A program made the translations under genes and the position numbers. 5,378 nt of DNA, taken from contig CAJQOK010000449.1 of the NCBI GenBank assembly GCA_905479905.1, forward strand, positions 1 through 5,378. Reading direction: 5' to 3'. Positions 1 to 5,378 of this stretch are shown here, one piece after another; position 1 is the stretch's first letter, and each line of letters starts with the position of its first letter. The stretch comes from an uncultured Aliterella sp. Its GTDB lineage: Bacteria > Cyanobacteriota > Cyanobacteriia > Cyanobacteriales > Chroococcidiopsidaceae. The notes under the pieces were generated by a model, which saw nothing but the letters and a program-made list of their open reading frames with translations, was not told the DNA's origin and did not search any database.

Positions 1-420
1 TTTGCGACTCCTTTACCCGATCTTACCTTACCAACACCGGGAGATTTTGGCGTGTCTGAGTCTGTGCCAAATGTAGTTATAGCCTTAATTACAGCGCGTA
101 GTTATTCCCAGCACAATACGGTTGTTTATAAGCTAAATGACAAATATCGAGGAATGCCCCATCGTAATTGTATTTTAATGAACCACAAAGACGCAGAGAA
201 AGCAAACTTAGGAAGTCGCGCTCTTGTCACTGTCCAAGGAGACGCAGGCAAATTAGAGAATGTAGAGGTTATTTACGGTAGCGTTAGGCAAGGATCGGCA
301 TTGATGTTTTACCCTGAAGCCAATGCTATTTTTAAAGCTAAAATTGATGTGCGATCGGGTACACCAGCTTTTAAACGAGTTCCGGCGATCGTTTACGCTC
401 AACCTATTTCAACACTCTAG
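1..420 (+). CDS. FdhF/YdeP-type molybdopterin oxidoreductase, C-terminal end (5' partial)
   Basis: The frame is open from base 1 to the TAG at 418-420, giving 139 residues that enter already inside a protein, so the GTG at 52 is an internal valine codon and not the start. The fragment looks like the C-terminal molybdopterin-dinucleotide-binding beta-barrel (MopB_CT) of the FdhF/YdeP family. Visible marks are the YSQHNT..Y...DKYRGMPHR stretch (about residues 35-55 of the fragment), CILMNHKDAEKANLG (57-71), YPEAN (104-108), SGTP (119-122) and the closing RVP (126-128). From memory, E. coli YdeP ends with a very similar PEAN...SGTP..K.VP pattern. Family members are large cytoplasmic Mo-bis-MGD enzymes; YdeP is linked to acid resistance and the substrate is generally unknown. 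The cofactor and Fe-S ligands would lie upstream, outside the window. Its last 17 bases overlap the end of an antisense ATPase remnant. Confidence 0.85.
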   Translation, partial: FATPLPDLTLPTPGDFGVSESVPNVVIALITARSYSQHNTVVYKLNDKYRGMPHRNCILMNHKDAEKANLGSRALVTVQGDAGKLENVEVIYGSVRQGSALMFYPEANAIFKAKIDVRSGTPAFKRVPAIVYAQPISTL

Positions 421-556
421 TAGCGTTAAAAATCGCCGCTAAGACCACCCCTACATCAGCAAATACTGCGAACCACATCGTTGCTAATCCAAACACACCC
501 AAAGTAATAAAGATGGCTTTGATAACTAAGGCGAAATTAAAATGATGAAGGCGCGA
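404..556 (-). pseudogene. C-terminal stump of a heavy-metal P1B-type ATPase
   Basis: On the minus strand, an uninterrupted reading frame of about 45-50 codons ends at TAG (404-406). It reads NFALVIKAIFITLGVFGLA, then TMWFAVFADVGVVLAAIFNA, then TRVLK. This matches the last two membrane helices of ZntA/CadA-type metal-translocating ATPases, whose usual ending is a 'LWxAVxADxGxxLLVxLNxxRLL' pattern (family knowledge); the ADVG sits near 448-459 and the asparagine of IFNATR at 425-427. Nothing upstream on that strand resembles the rest of an ATPase: the phosphorylation DKTGT loop, the metal-binding CPC/CPx helix and the ATP-binding domain are all absent, and similarity fades near 541-556, a few tens of bases from the palindrome at 574-596. 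The intact frame and natural stop suggest a fairly recent deletion. The stump cannot work as a pump. Exact 5' boundary is uncertain. Confidence 0.65.
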
Positions 557-573
557 TCTAAAAACCAATGCTA

Positions 574-596
574 GAGACGTTGCAATGCAACGTCTC
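574..596. repeat. Perfect 11-bp palindrome with 1-base centre, probable dispersed repeat
   Basis: GAGACGTTGCA (574-584) is the exact reverse complement of TGCAACGTCTC (586-596), separated by a single A. Sequences of the form AGAGACGTTGCAATGCAACG are, from memory, a frequent intergenic repeat in filamentous and related cyanobacterial genomes, so this is probably one copy of a multicopy element and not a site specific to this locus. No T-run follows on either strand, so an intrinsic terminator is not well supported, although the transcript could fold into a hairpin. It lies between the truncated end of the ATPase stump and the mntH leader. Confidence 0.72.
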
Positions 597-642
597 GTTG
601 TCAAAATTCTTTGCTATTTCTGTCTACCTTGTGGTCTTTTGC

Positions 643-704
643 ATCAATACTAATGAACGCTTGTTATTGATAATTTGCTAAGATTATGAAAACATTATGA
701 GAAC
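643..704 (+). promoter_or_regulatory. Putative mntH leader/promoter region
   Basis: The AT-rich region before mntH holds a 7-bp inverted repeat, ATCAATA (643-649) and TATTGAT (665-671) with a 15-base spacer, and a -10-like GATAAT at 669-674. No good -35 box is found at 16-18 bases from it, so the promoter position is uncertain. The tandem 11-mers at 683-704 follow directly. No clear Shine-Dalgarno sequence precedes the mntH ATG; the nearest purine-rich stretch is weak (AGCAAGCGG, 705-713). Confidence 0.35.
683..704 (+). repeat. Contiguous 11-bp tandem repeat upstream of mntH, candidate operator
   Basis: ATTATGAAAAC (683-693) is followed at once by ATTATGAGAAC (694-704), 10 of 11 bases identical, and the pair ends 17 bases before the mntH ATG. 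An 11-bp period puts both copies on the same face of the helix. OmpR-family response regulators commonly bind direct half-sites with this spacing, and in Synechocystis manganese uptake is controlled by the OmpR-type regulator ManR (family knowledge). That this is a ManR-like or other metal-responsive site is inference. Confidence 0.45.
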
Positions 705-721
705 AGCAAGCGGCAAAATGA

Positions 722-2044
722 ATGACTACTCCACAAAATCGTCCTAGCCTCCCGGAAGTTCATCGGAGTATCAAAATTCCTGAAGGTAAGGGTTTTTGGC
801 GCAAGATGCTGGCTTATGCTGGGCCGGGTTATCTTGTTTCTGTTGGCTATATGGATCCTGGTAACTGGGCGACAGACATTGCTGGGGGGTCTAAATTTGG
901 TTATACATTGCTTTCGGTGATTTTGCTTTCAAACTTGATGGCAATTTTATTACAATCTTTGTGCGTGCGGTTGGGTGTAGCTACAGGACGAGATTTAGCC
1001 CAAGCTTGCCGAGATTATTTTAGTCCCCGAATTAACTTTTGTTTGTGGGTAGTATGTGAAATTGCGATCGCAGCTTGTGATTTAGCGGAATTATTGGGAA
1101 GTGCGATCGCCCTGCAATTACTGTTTGGGATTCCTCTACTGTGGGGAGTGTGCATTACAGCGCTAGATGTCCTTGTATTGTTATTTTTGCAAAATAAAGG
1201 CTTTCGTTACGTGGAAGCACTGGTAATTACGCTAGTAGCAACGGTGGGTATCTGTTTTACTGCCGAAATTATCTTTTCTCAACCTGATGCGGGAGGGATT
1301 TTACTGGGGTATGCACCTAAGTTAGAGATTTTACAAAATCCAGAAATGCTTTACATTGCGATTGGTATTTTAGGGGCAACGGTAATGCCTCACAATTTAT
1401 ATTTACATTCGTCTATCGTGCAAACCCGCGACTTTCAACCAACTAGCGAAAAAAAATGGGAAGCGATTAAGTTTGGGACGATTGATTCGACGGTAGCTTT
1501 ATCGTTAGCACTATTTATTAATTCAGCTATTTTAATTGTTGCGGCGGCTACGTTTCATTTCTCCGGTAATCAAGATGTCGCAGAAATTCAGGATGCTTAC
1601 AAACTTCTCTCACCATTGTTAGGAGTTGGTGCAGCGAGTACCATTTTTGGGTTGGCTTTACTGGCTTCAGGGCAAAGTTCAACACTGACAGCAACCTTGG
1701 CTGGGCAAGTTGTGATGGAAGGCTTTTTACACCTACGTTTACCTTCTTGGTTGCGTCGTTTGGCAACTAGAATGCTGGCGATCGTTCCGGCGGTAATTGC
1801 AATTATTCTTTTTGGTGAAGAAAGTACCGGAAGTTTGCTAGTTTTTAGTCAAGTTATTTTAAGTTTACAGTTGTCTTTTGCAGTGTTTCCACTGGTAATG
1901 TTTACAAGCAAACGCCGTCTAATGGGAGAGTTTGTTAATCCTTTATGGTTGAAGATATTGGCTTGGACAGTAGCCTTCGTAATTGCTGGATTAAATATCT
2001 GGCTGCTAGTACAAACATTTTTAGGCTGGCTTAATTTAAACTGA
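722..2044 (+). CDS. mntH: Nramp-family Mn(II)/Fe(II) proton symporter MntH
   Basis: The 440-residue protein is a typical bacterial Nramp transporter that brings Mn(II), and often Fe(II), across the plasma membrane with protons. TM1 carries the DPGN metal-binding motif (45-48). TM6 carries GATVMPHNLYLHSS, with Ala219 and Met222 matching the metal-contacting Ala and Met known from Nramp structures and His224 in the MPH motif. TM3 shows CDLAELLGSAIAL (119-131), TM8 SGQSST (316-321) and TM10 SQVILSLQ (376-383). About 11 hydrophobic segments are spread from residue 32 to 432, the usual bacterial number and length. The start is firm: an in-frame TGA (719-721) abuts the ATG, and the next methionine is residue 29 inside the conserved part. 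A TM10 position usually proline in LQLPFA is Ser385 here. Its 3' end overlaps the convergent trpD-like gene by 9 bases. Manganese is needed for photosystem II, which fits a cyanobacterium. Confidence 0.95.
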   Translation: MTTPQNRPSLPEVHRSIKIPEGKGFWRKMLAYAGPGYLVSVGYMDPGNWATDIAGGSKFGYTLLSVILLSNLMAILLQSLCVRLGVATGRDLAQACRDYFSPRINFCLWVVCEIAIAACDLAELLGSAIALQLLFGIPLLWGVCITALDVLVLLFLQNKGFRYVEALVITLVATVGICFTAEIIFSQPDAGGILLGYAPKLEILQNPEMLYIAIGILGATVMPHNLYLHSSIVQTRDFQPTSEKKWEAIKFGTIDSTVALSLALFINSAILIVAAATFHFSGNQDVAEIQDAYKLLSPLLGVGAASTIFGLALLASGQSSTLTATLAGQVVMEGFLHLRLPSWLRRLATRMLAIVPAVIAIILFGEESTGSLLVFSQVILSLQLSFAVFPLVMFTSKRRLMGEFVNPLWLKILAWTVAFVIAGLNIWLLVQTFLGWLNLN

Positions 2045-3082
2045 AGCTACAAATTGACTAATTTCTTCTAGTTTTTGGGCAACTTCACCGCCAATTAATA
2101 ATTCTTCGGCTTTGGCGATACCCGATCGCATATCTTCGCAAATACCGCTACGCCACAGATAAAAACCGCCATTCCACAAGGCACTTTGCATCAATTCTGA
2201 GGGTTTACCTTGCAATACTGTTTGCATAAAGGCAACTAATTCTGGAGTAGAAATTAGGGGGACATTTTTGTTACTAAAATCATAGTCACGGGCGGATAGG
2301 TGCAAGTGTTCTACAAGTTTATTGTCCGCAAATATGCCAATAATTGCCGTGCGATCGCGCGGTAAGTCACAACTACCTTCTAAGCCTTTAACCGTTGTAA
2401 AACTACTCGTTCCCCGTAAGGTTAAAGCGCCTTGAAACATTCCTTCTGTAGGCGGGTGTACAAAGCCAGCAATAATATGAGCATCCCCATTGTAAGGACA
2501 CCAGACTAATTCCATTGTGGCAAAGGGCGGACGTTTGCCGATTTGATCGCGGTAATCAAATATGACTTGTGCTTGACTAAAGTGTTGAGGTAAGTAGACA
2601 AATCCTAGCCCTGTTGTCTCAAATACCTGTTGAACTTGCGCCAAAGATAGCTTGCTAAAATCAACTCCCAAGCCTTGCCAAATCTCTATTAATGGTAGTC
2701 CGTACTTAGTAGGTGAGCGATCGCTCCCGTGCATAATTACTGGCTGGTTGGCTGTAACTAATAGTAATGCTGTTATGGGGCTAATTGGTGCAGTCCGCGA
2801 CCTGCCATCATAGGGTATTCCCATTACAATCGGCGGATTCTCAAAATTAACTGGTTGCAGTTTTGCCCCTAATTCACTATAAGCATCAAGCATTCCGGCT
2901 AATTCTTCTCCCGTCGGGCGCTTAATCCGGTGGGCGATCATAAATGCACCGATTTGGGCGGGGGTTGCTTCAGCCAGTAGCATCATTTTTGTTGCCGCCA
3001 TTGACTCCACGCGGGTCAAATCTTCCCCCGTATGCACCCCACTACCTACTTTTTTTAAAAATTCTCTAAATACAATACTCAT
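2036..3082 (-). CDS. Anthranilate phosphoribosyltransferase-like protein (TrpD2/YbiB type)
   Basis: This 348-residue protein has the glycosyltransferase family 3 fold: a small helical N-terminal domain (about 1-75, with IGAFMIAHRIKRPTGEELAG typical of TrpD) and a larger alpha/beta domain (about 80-345). Aligned by eye to TrpD, the PRPP-binding GTGGD is GIPYD (88-92), the NxST motif is PISPIT (99-104), KHGNRS is MHGSDRS (117-123), and the Mg-binding GLDE is GLEG (233-236). The key catalytic residues are therefore missing, as in TrpD2 proteins such as E. coli YbiB, reported to bind nucleic acid instead of making phosphoribosylanthranilate. Automated pipelines will probably name it trpD, which I think is wrong. 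The start is set by an in-frame TAA two codons upstream, inside the heptamer array. It follows lysR on the same strand after 74 bases and meets mntH tail to tail. Its substrate or ligand is unknown. Confidence 0.87.
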   Translation of the reverse strand: MSIVFREFLKKVGSGVHTGEDLTRVESMAATKMMLLAEATPAQIGAFMIAHRIKRPTGEELAGMLDAYSELGAKLQPVNFENPPIVMGIPYDGRSRTAPISPITALLLVTANQPVIMHGSDRSPTKYGLPLIEIWQGLGVDFSKLSLAQVQQVFETTGLGFVYLPQHFSQAQVIFDYRDQIGKRPPFATMELVWCPYNGDAHIIAGFVHPPTEGMFQGALTLRGTSSFTTVKGLEGSCDLPRDRTAIIGIFADNKLVEHLHLSARDYDFSNKNVPLISTPELVAFMQTVLQGKPSELMQSALWNGGFYLWRSGICEDMRSGIAKAEELLIGGEVAQKLEEISQFVASV

Positions 3083-3083
3083 C

Positions 3084-3159
3084 CATTACCCATTCCCAAT
3101 TACCAATTACCAATTCCCAATTCCCAATTACCAATTACCAATTACCAATTCCCAATTTA
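3084..3159. repeat. Heptanucleotide tandem array (STRR type) between lysR and trpD-like gene
   Basis: Eight exact head-to-tail copies of CAATT(A/C)C run from 3097 to 3152, with variable base order A,A,C,C,A,A,A,C. Degenerate units flank them: CATTACC (3084-3090) and CATTCC (3091-3096) on the left and CAATTTA (3153-3159) on the right. The right unit contains the lysR stop codon (TTA at 3157-3159, TAA on the minus strand) and the left end reaches one base from the trpD-like ATG, so the array makes up essentially the whole intergenic space. Heptameric short tandemly repeated sequences are a known trait of cyanobacterial genomes. On the minus strand, three adjacent GTAATTG units (3125-3145) put TAA in all three frames, while the heptamers give no stop on the plus strand. 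Confidence 0.93.
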
Positions 3160-4080
3160 AGCACTTGTTTCTAGTTTTTCCGGCACAGGGATAGAGGCTT
3201 TTACCAAGTCCCAAAAGCGGCGAATCGGGGGGATTTTCAGCCGATCTTGGGTAGTTACCATCACAACTCGGCGTGTCAACTCGTTTCTGCCGTTGCCCAA
3301 TACTCGCACTGCCAGAGTAGGATCGCTGCGGGCTTCTATTAATGCCGATTGTGGCAACAAAGCCACCATATCTCCTTGACGTACTACCCCCCGAAAAGCA
3401 TCAAGAGTATTAACCTCTACAACTGCTTGGAGTATTGCACCTTCGCGATCAAACCTGTCTTGTACCAACCGTTGCATCCCATAGCCATCTTTAAATACTA
3501 CCTGTGGGTAGCAAGTTAACTCCGCCCAAGGTATCCATTCATAGGCTGTAAGCGGATGATTTGCTGCCATTAGCACCTCAATAGGTTCATCGTATAGCAT
3601 TTGTACCACCATCTCAGAACTAGCAGTTAAAAAGCGATTATTCATGACGATCGCCAAGTCTACCATGCCATCTTTAAGCACTTTTAAAGCGCGATCGCTT
3701 CCCAAAGATGTCACCCGCAATTGTACTTCTGGATAGTCACGACAAAATTGTTGTAAAACTGGCGGTAAAAAGTGAGAGCAAATTGAATGAATTGCCGCAA
3801 TACATAATTCTGGCTGTTTTCCTGCTACTAGATCGGCTAATTCTTCGGTTGCGTTGCGCCACTCTTGGCAAATTTTGCGGACGCGAGGCAAAAAGCGATC
3901 GCCACCTAAAGTTAAGGTAGTAGCTGAGTTGCGATGAAACAAAGCTATGCCTAAATCGGCTTCTAATGCTTGAATTTGGCGACTAATGGTTGATTGAGTC
4001 ACCCCACATTTTCGCGCTGCTTGCTGAAAACTGCCCGTCTCGGCGATCGCTAAAAAAGCTTGCAACTGTTCTAGCCGCAT
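3157..4080 (-). CDS. LysR-type transcriptional regulator
   Basis: The 307-residue protein has the normal LysR length and order. An N-terminal winged helix-turn-helix (about 1-60) shows LEQLQAFLAIAETGSF, then AARKCGVTQSTISRQIQALE with the recognition helix near 28-40, and the wing ending in LTLGGDRFLP. A linker helix (about 61-88) leads to a periplasmic-binding-protein-like effector domain in two subdomains (about 91-294). Such proteins act as cytoplasmic tetramers that sense a small molecule and often control an adjacent or divergent gene and themselves. No divergent partner is present: neighbours on both sides run the same way. The ATG (4078-4080) is the only reasonable start, as no ATG, GTG or TTG lies between it and the upstream in-frame stop at 4159-4161. 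The ligand cannot be read from sequence; it is not convincingly assignable to CbbR/RbcR, NdhR or NtcB. It could control the trpD-like gene just downstream (inference). Confidence 0.92.
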   Translation of the reverse strand: MRLEQLQAFLAIAETGSFQQAARKCGVTQSTISRQIQALEADLGIALFHRNSATTLTLGGDRFLPRVRKICQEWRNATEELADLVAGKQPELCIAAIHSICSHFLPPVLQQFCRDYPEVQLRVTSLGSDRALKVLKDGMVDLAIVMNNRFLTASSEMVVQMLYDEPIEVLMAANHPLTAYEWIPWAELTCYPQVVFKDGYGMQRLVQDRFDREGAILQAVVEVNTLDAFRGVVRQGDMVALLPQSALIEARSDPTLAVRVLGNGRNELTRRVVMVTTQDRLKIPPIRRFWDLVKASIPVPEKLETSA

Positions 4081-4157
4081 TTTGTTGGTAGCCTGAATTA
4101 CATTTGTATCCCCAAATCTAAAATTACCCGATCTAGAGTTAGGTTTTGGTTGAGATT

Positions 4158-4176
4158 GTTACAAGTATGCTGTAAC
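4158..4176. promoter_or_regulatory. 6-bp dyad with 7-base centre upstream of lysR
   Basis: GTTACA (4158-4163) and TGTAAC (4171-4176) form a perfect inverted repeat with a 7-base spacer, 78-96 bases upstream of the lysR ATG and directly after the HEAT-gene stop. Interrupted dyads of this size are typical for LysR-type operators, so self-regulation is possible. It does not fit the canonical T-N11-A pattern exactly (the matching pair is T-N13-A). As a hairpin after the HEAT gene it would be weak and has no T-run, so a terminator is less likely. Confidence 0.3.
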
Positions 4177-5378
4177 TTATATTTTCCATTCACTTAAAGC
4201 AAATTCTATTCCTTGTTTAAGTGCGGGGGAAATAGTAGCATCGTTATTTAGTTGTTGTAATTTTTGGTAGGCTGGGGCTAATTGCTGTAAAGAGGCGATC
4301 GCGTGTAATCTTACTGTTGTATCTGGGTTAGCAAGTAAGTTTATTAAGGGATCTACGGCTTTAATTTCGCCCAATCGTCCCAACGATAGAGCGATCGCGC
4401 TTTTGACACCGTTTGATAATTGTAAGCTTTCAATTAAAATATCCCCGGCAATTACTTTCAACTTTTGTACTTGTCCTAAAACCTTGACAACCTCTTGTTG
4501 CACTGGCAAAGAATGTTCGTTTAAGCAACGCAGATATTGCAAGCTTAGAGGTGTTTCTATTCTGCCCAAAGCTCTGATACATTCTAATTGCAAGTTTATC
4601 GGCGTAAGAGGAGAATTTAGTACCGATTTTAAAGCCTCGGTAGCGATGTCGCTTCCCAATCTACTTAGAGCGATCGCCGCAGTACAGCAAACCTCTATAT
4701 TAAAGTCGTACAATTTGGGTATTAACTTATTAACTAAGTTTAATTCTTCTCGCACGTCAGAGCGAAAACCCAATCCTGTAACGGCTTCCTTCCTCACTGG
4801 TGCGGAAATATCGTCTAAAGCCTCAAGCAAAATTGGCGGAATCTCTGCGTTATGAAAACTCCCCAAAGCTTCAATAGCAATAGCTCTAATCTTGGCATCG
4901 GGATCTTTTACAACAGTTAATAATGGGGCAATTATTTCTGAGCGCCGAATGTGAGATAGTGATTGTACAGCAATTAAGCGCGTAGTTTCATCTGCTAGTA
5001 ATTCCTTTAGTGCAGCGACAGCAGGGTTGCCAATTTGTCCTAAAGCGCTTGCTGCCATTGACGTTAATTCGTCATTATCAGAGGATTTGAGCAAGTCAAT
5101 TAAAGCTGCGATCGCACTTGGATGATTAAACTCGCCTAAAATCCGCGCCGCATACCAGCGCAATTCTTCATCTTCATCGCTGGTAACAATTTCTATAATT
5201 GGATAAATCGCCCGATCAATCCCAATTCCCGCATTTGCGCCCAAACGGGGAAACACTTTCGCCACATCCCAACGCTGAGAAAAATCGCCTTCAATCAAAA
5301 CTGTAATTGCTAAATCCAATATTTGACTTGCTTCTTGCTCAATATCTACAATTACCAGTTGTTGCAAGCATTGAATAA
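4177..5378 (-). CDS. HEAT-repeat (PBS-lyase-like) protein, 5' partial
   Basis: At least 399 residues form a helical solenoid of about eleven HEAT-like repeats of roughly 30 residues. Recognisable second helices are RWDVAKVFPRLG, LRWYAARILGEF, LTSMAASALGQIG, TRLIAVQSLSHI, IRAIAIEALGSF, VRKEAVTGLGF, CTAAIALSRLG, LQLECIRALGRI, VQQEVVKVLGQV, VKSAIALSLGRLG and VRLHAIASLQQL. The repeats belong to the superfamily that includes phycobilin lyases CpcE/CpcF and NblB, but I see nothing that assigns a lyase role; these proteins mostly serve as protein-binding scaffolds. No signal peptide or membrane segment is visible. The frame stays open to the window edge (reading I-Q-C-L-Q-Q-L), so the true start probably lies outside. 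A TTG at 5365-5367 is possible but weak, and the nearby ATG (5369-5371) is in another frame. It precedes lysR on the same strand by 96 bases; co-transcription is uncertain. Confidence 0.88.
   Translation of the reverse strand, partial: IQCLQQLVIVDIEQEASQILDLAITVLIEGDFSQRWDVAKVFPRLGANAGIGIDRAIYPIIEIVTSDEDEELRWYAARILGEFNHPSAIAALIDLLKSSDNDELTSMAASALGQIGNPAVAALKELLADETTRLIAVQSLSHIRRSEIIAPLLTVVKDPDAKIRAIAIEALGSFHNAEIPPILLEALDDISAPVRKEAVTGLGFRSDVREELNLVNKLIPKLYDFNIEVCCTAAIALSRLGSDIATEALKSVLNSPLTPINLQLECIRALGRIETPLSLQYLRCLNEHSLPVQQEVVKVLGQVQKLKVIAGDILIESLQLSNGVKSAIALSLGRLGEIKAVDPLINLLANPDTTVRLHAIASLQQLAPAYQKLQQLNNDATISPALKQGIEFALSEWKI

Larger units (their letters stand above)
1064..5115. repeat. HIP1 octamers (GCGATCGC), 11 copies
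   Basis: Perfect GCGATCGC sites begin at 1064, 1103, 2351, 2717, 3691, 3895, 4043, 4295, 4391, 4670 and 5108. All lie inside coding sequence. With equal base frequencies about 0.08 would be expected in a window of this size. This highly iterated palindrome is a hallmark of many cyanobacterial genomes and is the main support for the taxonomic call. The sites have no known gene-specific function. Confidence 0.95.

Noticed and set aside
52..54. GTG as a start for a 122-residue protein
   Set aside because: The same frame is open to base 1 and the upstream residues fit the oxidoreductase C-terminal region, so the GTG is an internal codon of a truncated gene.
421..441. TAGCG/CGCTA stem after the molybdoenzyme gene as a terminator
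   Set aside because: Only 5 bp with an 11-base loop and no T-run, and it lies in the ATPase remnant.
557..604. Extension of the ATPase stump to the minus-strand ATG at 602-604
   Set aside because: The added residues do not resemble an ATPase and run through the palindromic repeat, so this start is accidental.
718..747. ATG at 718 opening a 9-codon ORF overlapping the mntH start
   Set aside because: It has no clear ribosome binding site and overlaps the coding start by chance; a leader peptide cannot be supported from this alone.
1548..1766. Minus-strand ORF inside mntH
   Set aside because: It lies wholly antisense to conserved Nramp helices and has no recognisable protein character.
3084..3159. 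CRISPR array
   Set aside because: The units are contiguous heptamers with no unique spacers; this is a simple tandem repeat.
3708..3920. Plus-strand ORF inside lysR
   Set aside because: It is a shadow frame of a well-conserved gene with no domain.
4403..4855. 150-codon plus-strand ORF inside the HEAT gene
   Set aside because: Its length comes from the regular codon pattern of the antisense repeats; the opposite frame shows clear HEAT repeats, and this one shows no known motif.
5365..5367. TTG as the firm start of the HEAT protein
   Set aside because: The frame continues without a stop to the window edge and no ribosome binding site can be judged, so the gene is treated as partial.

Overview
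This window comes from a cyanobacterium, probably one with a mid-to-low GC genome. The evidence is eleven perfect copies of the HIP1 octamer (GCGATCGC) in 5.4 kb, a heptanucleotide tandem array of the cyanobacterial STRR type, a dispersed-looking perfect palindrome, and protein types common in cyanobacteria (an RWDVAKVFPRLG-type HEAT protein and an anthranilate-phosphoribosyltransferase-like protein). I cannot fix the genus.

Layout: the + strand carries the 3' end of a molybdopterin oxidoreductase of the FdhF/YdeP type (to 420). A 301-base spacer follows (421-721). It holds the antisense C-terminal stump of a heavy-metal P-type ATPase, a 23-base perfect palindrome, and the leader of mntH with an 11-base tandem repeat. 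mntH (722-2044, + strand) encodes an Nramp Mn(II)/Fe(II)-H+ symporter. From 2036 to the right edge everything lies on the minus strand. In transcription order this is a HEAT-repeat protein whose 5' end is cut by the window edge, a LysR-type regulator, and a TrpD2/YbiB-like protein that meets mntH tail to tail with a 9-base overlap.

How the parts relate: mntH imports manganese or iron, and the ATPase stump belongs to a family that exports zinc, cadmium, cobalt or lead, so the locus may once have paired metal uptake with metal efflux (inference). The LysR regulator has an unknown target. The TrpD-like protein keeps the fold but lacks the catalytic GTGGD and DE motifs of true TrpD, so it is unlikely to make tryptophan precursors. 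The 74 bases between lysR and the trpD-like gene are almost entirely heptamer repeat, which places TAA stops in all three frames of the transcribed strand.

I did not find a clearly new multi-gene system. The points most worth a second look are the ATPase remnant beside a palindromic repeat, the tandem repeat upstream of mntH, the heptamer array as a gene spacer, and the lost catalytic motifs of the TrpD-like protein.
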